A DNA stretch of 64,000 nucleotides from Scleromatobacter sp964418745. Its GTDB lineage: Bacteria; Pseudomonadota; Gammaproteobacteria; Burkholderiales; Burkholderiaceae_C. The position numbers and the translations under genes are program-made. Below, piece by piece: positions 25,471 through 32,445 of this stretch (positions are counted from its first letter, which is position 1; each line of letters starts with the position of its first letter). The notes beneath the pieces are model-generated. The model was not told the DNA's origin. It ran no database searches and was given only the letters and a program-made list of their open reading frames with translations. The stretch covers positions 1 through 64,000 of the forward strand of contig CAYQMX010000020.1 of the NCBI GenBank assembly GCA_964418745.1. Direction: 5' to 3'.

Positions 25471-26472
25471 ATGCCGACGATCACCACGCTCATTCCCGCC
25501 TACAAGAAGGAATTCCTGGGCGAGACCTTGCTCGGCCTCGCGCGCCAGACCTTCCGCGACTTCCGCGTCATCGTCTCCGACGACAGCCCCGACGACGAGA
25601 TCACCCACCTGATCGCCGCGGGGCACTACGGCGACCTGCCCCGCACGCTGGACCTGCAGGTGGTGCGCGGGCCGAAGAACGCGCGCCTGAACCACCAGGC
25701 GCTGATGGACCGCTGGGCCGGCAGTTCGCCCTACGTGCACCTGCAACTCGACGACGACGTCGTCTTCCCGGAGTTCTACCGCACGCACATCGCCGCCCAC
25801 CAGACGGGCCGGTTCAGCGCCTCGATCAGCCGGCGCTGGGTCACCCACGGCGACGCGCGACCGGTGATGGGCATCAACCAGCCGGCGATCGTCGCGCGCA
25901 GCCCGCTGCTGTACGTGCCCGTCGACGCGGACGCCCTGTTCCAGACGATGGTGCCCACCTGCAACAACTGGGTCGGCGAGTTCACGCACATGGTCATGTC
26001 CGCGGAGGGCGCGCACGCGTATCCGCGTCCGCCCGTGGACGACCTGTCCTACTACGGATGGCTCGACGTCGGCTTCCTGCTGACCGCGGTGCAGAAGGCG
26101 CCCGTCGTGATCGTGCGGGACCACCTGGGCATCTTCCGCCAGCACGCTGCGCAGACCACGCACAACATGAACACGGGCATCGGCCGGGTGTCGTCGATGG
26201 CGTGGGTGACCACGGCCCTGCTCGCCTGGCGCGAAGGCCGGATCACGCCCGCGGACGTGGTCACCGCGATCACCTGGAACGTGCGCCAGTGCCTGGCTCG
26301 CTTCGGCGAGGACGACCCCGTGATGAACGAGTTCTTCGACCTGATCCAGGCGCACGGCGGCAACCTGGAGCGCCTCTACGCGGCGTACCGGCCGTTCTGG
26401 CTGCGGGTGCTGGCCAGCCATCCGGCGACGGCCCCGGCGGCCGCCGTCGCACGCGAACCCGAACCGGCCTGA
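25471..26472 (+). CDS. Glycosyltransferase family 2
   Basis: A 333-aa GT-A glycosyltransferase. The nucleotide-binding start is TTLIPAYKKEFLGETLLGLA (5-24), with SDDSPDDEITHLI and the metal-binding LDDDV (93-97). The start at ATG 25471 follows AAGGAC. It is the first gene of a rightward operon with two acyltransferases (2-bp and 12-bp gaps), so it probably transfers the acylated amino sugar whose aminotransferase is encoded divergently. Confidence 0.85.
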   Translation: MPTITTLIPAYKKEFLGETLLGLARQTFRDFRVIVSDDSPDDEITHLIAAGHYGDLPRTLDLQVVRGPKNARLNHQALMDRWAGSSPYVHLQLDDDVVFPEFYRTHIAAHQTGRFSASISRRWVTHGDARPVMGINQPAIVARSPLLYVPVDADALFQTMVPTCNNWVGEFTHMVMSAEGAHAYPRPPVDDLSYYGWLDVGFLLTAVQKAPVVIVRDHLGIFRQHAAQTTHNMNTGIGRVSSMAWVTTALLAWREGRITPADVVTAITWNVRQCLARFGEDDPVMNEFFDLIQAHGGNLERLYAAYRPFWLRVLASHPATAPAAAVAREPEPA

Positions 26473-26474
26473 CC

Positions 26475-27422
26475 ATGGCGCAGGCGAACGGCAATTTCTC
26501 GGTCGACCAGGTCCTGGCCGCACTCGAGGCGCTGGGCGTCGGCTTCGTGCTCCACGGTTCGCGCGACGTCGGGCCGCTGCACTTCTGCAGCGCGTTCGCG
26601 CAGCAAGCGCACGGCCTCTATTTCCGCGAAGGCGACTCCGCGCCCGACTTCGACTACACCGACATCGCGGTCCTGACGGCCACGCCCGTGGCGACCGGCA
26701 TCGCCTGCCAGATCGAGGTGGCCCACCCGCAGCGCGCCTTCTACCTGCTGATGCGCCACTTCTTCCAGGCGCCGCGCGCCAGCGAGACGGCGATCCACCC
26801 GAGCGCGGTGATCGACCCCGCCGCGCGCATCGGAGCGGGCACGGTGATCGGCCCGTACTGCGTGATCGGGGACTGCACGATCGGCGCCGGTTGCCACCTC
26901 GATTCGCATGTCGTGATCAAGGATCACTGCATCGTCGGCGATCGCGTCACGATCGAATCGCATTCCACGGTGGGCGCCACGGGGGTGGCCTGGGTGTGGG
27001 ATCCGTCCAGCGGAGAACGCATCGTCCAGCCGCAGATCGGCGGCGCGCGCATCGGCAACGACTGTTTCATCGGCACCGATGTCACGGTGGTGCGCGGATC
27101 GATCAACGAAGTGACGTCGCTGGGCGACGGTTGCGTCGTCGCGCACGGCACCAAGATCGGTCATGGATGCGTCATCGGCGCCCATGTGCATTTCGCAAAC
27201 AACGTCTCGATCGCCGGCAACTGCCGCCTGGGCGATCGGACCTTCCTGAGCGCCGCCAGCGTGCTCAGGCCGCGCATCACGCTCGCGCGCGGGGTCGTCG
27301 TCGGAGCTGGCGCTGTCGTCACCCGGAACGTGGACCAGGAAGGTGTCGTGGTGTCGGGCGTTCCCGCCCGACTCATGGACACCAAGGCCAGCCACTCGGG
27401 CGTTCCCAAGCTTCCGTCCTGA
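26475..27422 (+). CDS. LpxD-like acyltransferase (left-handed beta-helix)
   Basis: A 315-aa protein. The first about 95 residues resemble the LpxD N-terminal substrate-binding domain. Hexapeptide repeats of a left-handed beta-helix follow (AVIDPAARIGAGTVIGPYCV, IGAGCHLDSHVVIKDHCIVG, IGNDCFIGTDVTVV), ending with VVVSGVPARLMD. Such enzymes N- or O-acylate sugars, as in lipid A synthesis. The genomic setting between a glycosyltransferase and another hexapeptide enzyme favours modification of an amino sugar rather than lipid A. It lies 2 bp after the glycosyltransferase gene. Confidence 0.82.
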   Translation: MAQANGNFSVDQVLAALEALGVGFVLHGSRDVGPLHFCSAFAQQAHGLYFREGDSAPDFDYTDIAVLTATPVATGIACQIEVAHPQRAFYLLMRHFFQAPRASETAIHPSAVIDPAARIGAGTVIGPYCVIGDCTIGAGCHLDSHVVIKDHCIVGDRVTIESHSTVGATGVAWVWDPSSGERIVQPQIGGARIGNDCFIGTDVTVVRGSINEVTSLGDGCVVAHGTKIGHGCVIGAHVHFANNVSIAGNCRLGDRTFLSAASVLRPRITLARGVVVGAGAVVTRNVDQEGVVVSGVPARLMDTKASHSGVPKLPS

Positions 27423-27434
27423 AAGGACAACACC

Positions 27435-28046
27435 ATGTTCGGTTCCTACGTTTCCCCGCAAGCCTCGCTCGGCGCCGATGTGCGGATCGGCCGGTTCTGC
27501 ATCGTCGAAGACGGTGTCGTGCTGGCCGACGGTGTCGTCCTGGAGGACTACGCGATGGTCCAGGCCGGGGCCCGCATCGGCGCGCGCACCAAGATCGGCA
27601 CGTACACGAAGATCGGACGCGACGTCCGCATCGGCGAGGACTGCTCGTTCACCTCGTTCTGCGAGATCCGGGACAAGTGCGATCTCGGCGACCGCGTGCT
27701 GATGGGCAGCCGCGGGACGCTGTCCGCCGGCACCGTGGTCGAGGACGAGGTCGTGATGAAGTACGCCTTCGTCGTCACCGACACGCCCGACCTGCAGAAG
27801 AACAACGAAAAGAGCGTGGGCCGGCTCAAGCGCAAGTCGCGCTTCGGCGCCAGCGTGGTGATCATGCCGTCGGTGACCATCGGCGAGAACGCCGAGATCG
27901 GCGCCTGCTCCCAGGTGCGCAAGGATGTGCCCGACAACCAGGTTTGGTTCGGAGTGCCCGCCAAGTACTACCGCGAGGTGGACGGCGTGGCGGTTCCCGC
28001 GGTTCCTGCGGCTGCCGCGGTGCGCAAGCTCGCGCTGGCACGCTGA
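27435..28046 (+). CDS. Hexapeptide-repeat N-acetyltransferase (WlbB/VioB-like)
   Basis: A 203-aa left-handed beta-helix acetyltransferase. Repeats run from the N terminus (VSPQASLGADVRIGRFCIVE; RIGARTKIGTYTKIGRDVRI), and an insert with MKYAFVVTDTPDLQKNNEKS precedes the last coils and the NQVWFGVPAKYYRE end. Related enzymes acetylate UDP- or dTDP-amino sugars. The ribosome site AAAGGA precedes the ATG. It is the last gene of the glycosyltransferase-acyltransferase operon. Confidence 0.85.
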   Translation: MFGSYVSPQASLGADVRIGRFCIVEDGVVLADGVVLEDYAMVQAGARIGARTKIGTYTKIGRDVRIGEDCSFTSFCEIRDKCDLGDRVLMGSRGTLSAGTVVEDEVVMKYAFVVTDTPDLQKNNEKSVGRLKRKSRFGASVVIMPSVTIGENAEIGACSQVRKDVPDNQVWFGVPAKYYREVDGVAVPAVPAAAAVRKLALAR

Positions 28047-28070
28047 GGGTCCCTTGCGCCGGGGGCGCTC

Positions 28071-28346
28071 CTAGACCAGCTGCATCTGCGCATGCAGCGC
28101 CATGGCCTTGAGCACCGTGCGCTCGCGCTCGGTCAGGCGGCGCGGCTGGAGGCTCAGCAGCAGCAGCCGCGCCTGCGTGCCGTCCGGCGCCTGGAAGGGT
28201 TCGGAGGCCACCAGGTGGAAGCCGGAATGGTCGATGCCGGCCAGGCTGCTGGCGATCGCGTCGCCCGTGACGATGCGCGCCGCGTCGACGTTGCACATCT
28301 TGGCAACGTCCATCAGCAGGAAGCCGATATCCTCGAACGGTGGCAT
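28071..28346 (-). CDS. Small hypothetical protein, possible GAF-domain remnant
   Basis: A 91-aa protein starting MPPFEDIGFLLMDVAKMCNV. The C-terminal helix (LTERERTVLKAMALHAQMQL) is like the last helix of GAF domains, but the rest of a GAF domain is too short, so it may be a degenerate or truncated sensor. It lies 33 bp downstream of the lipoprotein gene on the same strand. No function is assigned. Confidence 0.5.
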   Translation of the reverse strand: MPPFEDIGFLLMDVAKMCNVDAARIVTGDAIASSLAGIDHSGFHLVASEPFQAPDGTQARLLLLSLQPRRLTERERTVLKAMALHAQMQLV

Positions 28347-28379
28347 CTGGGGCTCCGGTTCTGGTGCGGTCGGGCGGCT

Positions 28380-29198
28380 TCAGTACGCCGAAGCGACCTG
28401 CGTCGCGGCGGCGGACACGGCGCCGAGCGCGTAGCCGCCCGTGCTGGCGGTCACGGCATGGCAGACGTCGAGCGCGCCCCACGACGCCGACACGCGGCCG
28501 GACGCCACGGTGATGGCCGCGGCCAGCGGCAGGCCGCCCTGCGCCGCGCCGGGCACGGCCAGCGCCGTCTCCGTCTGCGCCGCCGTGACGACGGAGTCGG
28601 CCAGCGGCGCATTCGCGTCGTCGGCGACCAGCAGCAGGCGGATCTGCTCGTAACTGCCGTCGGGCAGTGCCGACAGGTCGATGGGCAGCGCACCGCCCGC
28701 CGCCAGCGCCAGCAGGTCGATGCGCACCGGCGCCGCCAGCGCGATGTCGATCCAGCCGGCGCTGCCGAGGTCGGCCGCGCCGTTGGCGTTCACGCGCACG
28801 GCCGCGACGGTGACGTTGACGCTGCGCAGGCCGCAGGCCTGCACGGCCGTGGCGGCGCGGATGCCGCTGCCGCCGATGCCGCCTACGCTCTGCGCGGTCG
28901 CGCCGCTGCCACCGATGCCGCCCACGCTCTGCGCCGTCGCGCCGCTGCCGCCGATGCCGCCCACGCTCTGCGTCGTCGCGCCGCTGCCACCGATGCCACC
29001 GACGCTGTGCGTCGTCGCGCCGCTGCCGCCGATCCCACCCACGCTCTGCGTCGTCGCGCCGCTGCCGCCGATGCCGCCGACGGCGCTCGCCTGGGCCGTG
29101 CCCGTGGCGCTGTCGTCGGCCGGTTCCCCGCCGCCGCAGGCGGCGAGGAACGCGAGCATCGCCAGGGCGACGGCCGAAAGAAGGGGTCTGCTGCTCAT
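28380..29198 (-). CDS. DUF4382-type lipoprotein with Gly-rich tandem repeats
   Basis: A 272-aa predicted lipoprotein. The signal peptide ends in a lipobox (FLAAC, Cys21). Residues 40-112 are five full copies of a 13-residue unit (VGGIGGSGATTQS) plus a partial sixth. The remaining about 150 residues fit DUF4382 (RSVNVTVAAVRVNANG; APVRIDLLALAAGG; LPDGSYEQIRLLLVADD). It is expected at the outer membrane or cell surface. Its ATG overlaps the stop of the DUF6502 gene upstream, so the two are made together. The function of DUF4382 is unknown. Confidence 0.8.
   Translation of the reverse strand: MSSRPLLSAVALAMLAFLAACGGGEPADDSATGTAQASAVGGIGGSGATTQSVGGIGGSGATTHSVGGIGGSGATTQSVGGIGGSGATAQSVGGIGGSGATAQSVGGIGGSGIRAATAVQACGLRSVNVTVAAVRVNANGAADLGSAGWIDIALAAPVRIDLLALAAGGALPIDLSALPDGSYEQIRLLLVADDANAPLADSVVTAAQTETALAVPGAAQGGLPLAAAITVASGRVSASWGALDVCHAVTASTGGYALGAVSAAATQVASAY
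28863..29081. repeat. 39-bp in-frame tandem repeat, five and a half copies
   Basis: Five complete 39-bp units (28887-29081) plus 24 bp of a sixth encode VGGIGGSGATTQS and close variants (Thr/Ala and Gln/His changes). The exact period keeps the reading frame, so copy-number change by slipped replication would lengthen or shorten the surface protein without frameshift. Confidence 0.9.
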
Positions 29199-30037
29199 GA
29201 CTGGATTTCCTGGCTGCTGGTGAGTTGCTCGAAGTAATGGATGCCGACGCCCACGCGCGCGGTGTCGCCGGCCGGCAGGCCCGAGGCGGGCAGGTGCTCG
29301 ATGTCGTGCTCCGTGAGCCAGGCGTCCAGCCCCTCGAGCAGCGCCTGCGACTGGCGGGCGCTCATCTCGCGGAAGGCCGGCAGCGCTTCGATGGGGATGC
29401 CCACGTGCATGACCTTGCGCTGGTAGCGCGCATCGGTGGCGCCGTGCTCGATGTTGTGGGTGATGGTCTCGATGAGCTCGCCGACGTCGGTGCCCAGGAT
29501 GCCCAGCTTCTGCACCATGCTTTCGTGTGGCACGAAGGCACGTTGGCGCAGCGCGACCTTGCCGTCGGCCAGCACCTGCACGGCGCCGACCCGCTGCAGC
29601 TCGTCGAGCACCGCACGCACCGGCACGTCGCCGCCGTGGGCGCGCACCAGTTCGGCAAAACCATTGGGGCCGTCCATCGGCAGCGGCTGGGGAGCGCCTT
29701 CGCCCCCGGCGAAGCGGGGCTCGCGCACCCAGGCGGTGAGCACGCGCGCGGCGCGGTTGTAGTGGGCGGTGGTGACGTCGGCGCGGGACGACGGCTCGGC
29801 CAGCAGCAGGTTGACGTCCTTGCGGGTCAGCCCGGTCAGGATGGCGGCGCGCGAGATCGACGGCTTCTTGCCCGGCAGCGCGAAGTCCTCCATGGCCGTC
29901 TCGACATAGACGCGCTTGGCGATCGACTCGAACGCGGCATAGGGGAACGAGTGCTTCAGCAGCAGCCGCACCAGGGGACGCAGCAGCTTGGCGAGCGCCA
30001 GCCCGATGGCGGAAATCAACACGGAGTCTTCAAGCAT
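29195..30037 (-). CDS. DUF6502 family protein, probable DNA-binding regulator
   Basis: A 280-aa protein of the DUF6502 kind. A central helix-turn-helix-like stretch (SISRAAILTGLTRKDVNLLL, near residues 60-80) and a winged-helix-like region (VRAVLDELQRVGAVQVLADG) suggest DNA binding. The N-terminal 30 residues are hydrophobic helix. The ATG at 30037 lies inside a perfect inverted repeat, and a TTG six codons upstream is the alternative start. It is translationally coupled to the lipoprotein gene. The regulatory role is inferred. Confidence 0.72.
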   Translation of the reverse strand: MLEDSVLISAIGLALAKLLRPLVRLLLKHSFPYAAFESIAKRVYVETAMEDFALPGKKPSISRAAILTGLTRKDVNLLLAEPSSRADVTTAHYNRAARVLTAWVREPRFAGGEGAPQPLPMDGPNGFAELVRAHGGDVPVRAVLDELQRVGAVQVLADGKVALRQRAFVPHESMVQKLGILGTDVGELIETITHNIEHGATDARYQRKVMHVGIPIEALPAFREMSARQSQALLEGLDAWLTEHDIEHLPASGLPAGDTARVGVGIHYFEQLTSSQEIQS

Positions 30038-30057
30038 TTGGGAAATATATCCCAAAT
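30036..30057. promoter_or_regulatory. Perfect inverted repeat over the DUF6502 start codon
   Basis: ATTTGGGA, a 6-bp AT spacer and TCCCAAAT form a perfect 8-bp inverted repeat that includes the ATG of the DUF6502 gene. On the minus strand a TATATT -10-like hexamer inside it ends six bases before the ATG, consistent with a leaderless transcript under autoregulation. It stands out as AT-rich in a GC-rich region. Confidence 0.6.
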
Positions 30058-30236
30058 CAGAAGTACGTGTGGGGGTACTGTCGAGTAATCCTTGTAGGAA
30101 GTTGCCTTACAGCGGACCTGGCGCACGCCCGACTCAAGTCGCGGAAGTGGGCTGATGTTGCCGGCCAGTTCCGGGCTTTAAAGTCCATCTCACGTTGACA
30201 CCGTTTCTTCCCTCCACAGACACAAGGAAAAGCATC

Positions 30237-30560
30237 ATGGAAACCACTCAAATCCTGGCCGAGATCCGCGAAGCCAACCTGTCGTACATGATGCTGGCCC
30301 AGAGCCTGATCCGTTCGGATCGCGACCAGGCGCTGTTCCGCCTGGGCATCTCGGAGGAAACCGCCAACATGATCTCGGCGCTGACCCCGGCCCAGATGAT
30401 GAAGATCGCCTCCGGCAACACGCTGCTGTGCCGCTTCCGCATGGACGACGACCTCGTCTGGAGCCTGATCACCAGCCACGGCAAGACCGCCGCCAACGAG
30501 ACCGTCTCGCGCCTGCACGCCTCCATCCTGATGGCCGGCCGCCACCAGGAAGCCGCGTAA
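30237..30560 (+). CDS. flhD: Flagellar master transcription activator subunit FlhD
   Basis: FlhD (107 aa) forms the FlhD4C2 complex that activates class II flagellar genes. The sequence is typical (ILAEIREANLSYMMLAQSLI; LTPAQMMKIASGNTLLCRFR). The start at ATG 30237 follows AAGGAAAAG; the longer in-frame reading adds a leader with no homology. FlhC follows after 50 bp. The 181-bp gap to the divergent DUF6502 gene must hold the flhDC promoter, but no unambiguous sigma-70 or sigma-54 element was found there. Confidence 0.97.
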   Translation: METTQILAEIREANLSYMMLAQSLIRSDRDQALFRLGISEETANMISALTPAQMMKIASGNTLLCRFRMDDDLVWSLITSHGKTAANETVSRLHASILMAGRHQEAA

Positions 30561-30610
30561 GCCGCCCGACCGCGTCCGAAACAACAATTCACCAGGCTGG
30601 AGAGACCGTC

Positions 30611-31150
30611 ATGCGCGTCAAGAGCATCCTTACCGAAGCCCGCCAGATCGAGCGCGCCGTCACGCTGATCAAGCTGGGCGCCCGCCTGCAGGTGCTGGAG
30701 TCGGAGACCGATCTCTCGTACGAGCGCCTGCTGCGCCTGTACAAGGAAGTCTCGGGGCGCAGCCCGTCCAAGGGCCAGCTGCCGTTCTCGACCGACTGGT
30801 TCATGACCTGGCAGCCCAACATCCACGCCAGCCTCTTCCTCAACATCCACGAGTACCTGAACAAGGCCGCGGCGATGGAAGAGATCGACACGGTGATCAA
30901 GGCCTACCAGCTCTACATGGAGCAGACCGAGGCCCAGGGCCTGGAGCCCCTGCTGTCGGTCACGCGCGCCTGGCGCCTGGTGAAGTTCGTCGACAACGGC
31001 ATGCTGACGCTGACCAAGTGCACGAAGTGCAGCGGCAACTTCGTCACCCACCCGCACGAGATGGCGCGCCATTTCGTCTGCGGCCTGTGCAACCCGCCGG
31101 CCCGCGCCGGCAAGGGCAAGGCGGCCGGCGCCCTGTCCCTGGCCCACTGA
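30611..31150 (+). CDS. flhC: Flagellar master transcription activator subunit FlhC
   Basis: FlhC (179 aa) is the DNA-binding, zinc-containing partner of FlhD. The four zinc cysteines are at 137, 140, 157 and 160 (CTKC and CGLC), matching the enterobacterial spacing. The N-terminal region AVTLIKLGARLQVLESETDL is characteristic. The start at ATG 30611 follows GGAGAG. Presence of flhDC indicates an enterobacterial-type hierarchy, with sigma-28 downstream. Confidence 0.97.
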   Translation: MRVKSILTEARQIERAVTLIKLGARLQVLESETDLSYERLLRLYKEVSGRSPSKGQLPFSTDWFMTWQPNIHASLFLNIHEYLNKAAAMEEIDTVIKAYQLYMEQTEAQGLEPLLSVTRAWRLVKFVDNGMLTLTKCTKCSGNFVTHPHEMARHFVCGLCNPPARAGKGKAAGALSLAH

Positions 31151-31306
31151 ATTCCCGTCGCGCAGCACGGCTGAGCTCGGGGCCCGCGTCAACGTGCGGG
31201 ATTCGAGCCCCGCGGCCCCGGCCGGGCGCCGCAATCCGTGAATTGCTACGCGATTCTTTACAGATCCGGGCTTGATTGGTGGAACAAACCGCCCGATATC
31301 AGGTCT

Positions 31307-31392
31307 AGTTCATACTGTTTTTCTTGCTTGTCTCCTCCTAGCACAACCCCTGTGCTTTCCAAGGCGATCCCTTCAACCGGATCGCCTTTTTC
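31307..31392 (+). ncRNA. Candidate trans-acting small RNA with anti-Shine-Dalgarno motif
   Basis: A possible promoter (TTGATT 31272-31277, 17-bp spacer, GATATC 31295-31300) precedes a pyrimidine-rich single-stranded stretch with TCTCCTCCT (31331-31339), complementary to Shine-Dalgarno sites. It is followed by a perfect hairpin (AGCACA/TGTGCT, 31340-31356) and then by a strong intrinsic terminator ending in a T-run. This layout of exposed seed, hairpin and terminator is typical of bacterial sRNAs. The 5' end is a guess, and no homologous family can be named. Confidence 0.5.
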
Positions 31393-31395
31393 TTT
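31361..31395 (+). terminator. Strong intrinsic terminator
   Basis: A perfect 10-bp stem (AAGGCGATCC 31361-31370 with GGATCGCCTT 31379-31388) with an 8-nt loop is followed by TTTCTTT. It is 210 bp after flhC and would end the candidate sRNA, or read-through from flhDC. Confidence 0.92.
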
Positions 31396-31508
31396 GTGCG
31401 CGCGCGCCACGCTCATCCATGGGGACATGTTGCAGCGCAAGAAGAACGGCCCGGTTTGTCGGTCTTTTCCAGCGGGTGCGCCCGGGCCCGCCCCCGGACA
31501 CTCGATCC

Positions 31509-32279
31509 ATGGCTCACGCTCCCCCGATCCGCCCTGCGCTGCTCGCACGCCTGCCGCTGCGCTGGCCGCTGCCTGCGCTGCTGGCCTGGGGTGCGGGCTG
31601 GGTGGCGATGACCGTGCTGGCCCGCACCGGCACCCTGGCGCCCGGCCTCGCGGTCGCCGCCGGGCTGCTGGTGGCGGCCGCGCCGGCGCTGCTGGCCGCC
31701 ACGTTCTGGCGGCGGGCGATCGTCGCCGCCGGGTTTCCCGTCTCGCTGGTGGTCACCGGCCTGGGCGGCGTGCTGCCGGCCTGGGCCTGGCTGCTGCCGC
31801 TGGGCGCGCTGGCGCTCGCCTATCCGATCACCGCCTGGCGCGACGCGCCGGTGTTTCCGACGCCGCGCGACGCCCTCGCCGGCCTGGACCGCCACGTGGC
31901 GATGGCGCCATCGCCACGCATCCTGGACGCCGGCTGCGGCCTCGGCCACGGCCTGCAGGCCCTGCGCGCCGTCTGGCCGCAGGCGCGCCTGGCAGGCATC
32001 GAATGGAGCTGGCCGCTGGCGCTGGCCACACGGCTGCGCTGCCCCTGGGCGCGCGTCGCGCGCGGCGACATGTGGCGCGGCTCCTGGGCCGCGCACGACC
32101 TGGTCTACCTGTTCCAGCGCCCGGAGAGTATGGCGCGCGCGCTGGCCAAGGCCGACGCCGAGATGCGGCCGGGCAGCTGGGTGGTCAGCCTCGAGTTCGA
32201 GGCCGTCGGCCGGCGCCCGCACGCCCGGATGGAGATGCCGTCGGGGCGTCCGGTCTGGATCTACCGGATCGGATCATGA
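31509..32279 (+). CDS. Membrane-anchored class I SAM methyltransferase
   Basis: A 256-aa protein. The first 115 residues hold about four hydrophobic helices (PALLAWGAGWVAMTVLA; VAAGLLVAAAPALLAATFW; VSLVVTGLGGVLPAWAWLL). A short methyltransferase domain follows with a clear motif I (ILDAGCGLGHGLQAL, about 138-152) and VYLFQRPESMARALAKADAE. The start at ATG 31509 (MAHAPPIRP) gives a compact N terminus. Its substrate is unknown. It sits between flhDC and motAB, but no flagellar role is established. Confidence 0.75.
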   Translation: MAHAPPIRPALLARLPLRWPLPALLAWGAGWVAMTVLARTGTLAPGLAVAAGLLVAAAPALLAATFWRRAIVAAGFPVSLVVTGLGGVLPAWAWLLPLGALALAYPITAWRDAPVFPTPRDALAGLDRHVAMAPSPRILDAGCGLGHGLQALRAVWPQARLAGIEWSWPLALATRLRCPWARVARGDMWRGSWAAHDLVYLFQRPESMARALAKADAEMRPGSWVVSLEFEAVGRRPHARMEMPSGRPVWIYRIGS

Positions 32280-32355
32280 GCAGCCGCAACGCCCGGGCCG
32301 GCGCGCAGCGCGCGGCTGGGGCCCGAATCCCCGCCATTTCATGCCCGGACAGCCC

Positions 32356-32383
32356 TCAAGGGCAGCCCCGGACGAGTCGATAA
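32356..32383 (+). promoter_or_regulatory. Candidate sigma-28 (FliA) promoter for motA
   Basis: TCAAGGGC (32356-32363), a 12-bp spacer and GTCGATAA (32376-32383; 7 of 8 matches to GCCGATAA) lie 62 bp before motA. The same spacing is seen before flagellins 2 and 3 and fliS. Confidence 0.6.
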
Positions 32384-32445
32384 AGCCGCATGGCACCGGA
32401 AAACCCGGGCGCCGTCATGCATAAAGAACTGGAAGCGTACCCAAA

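Larger units (their letters stand above)
31151..31508. other. Structured intergenic region downstream of flhDC
   Basis: 358 bp without a supported protein gene. It starts with a GC-rich nested hairpin (about 31176-31220, arms GGGG/CCCC and CCCGC/GCGGG) that may end flhC transcription. The candidate small RNA (31307-31392) follows, then the 5' leader of the methyltransferase gene. Open frames across it lack ribosome sites. Confidence 0.6.

Noticed and set aside
30056..30236. Sigma-54 or sigma-70 promoter for flhDC
   Set aside because: TTGACA at about 30195 has no acceptable -10 at 16-18 bp and no TGGCAC-N5-TTGC element was found, so no site is reported.
31176..31220. tRNA-like T-loop (GGGATTCGAGCCCC) downstream of flhC
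   Set aside because: Loop register does not fit a TTCRA T-loop and no acceptor, D or anticodon arms could be built; it is better explained as a GC-rich hairpin.
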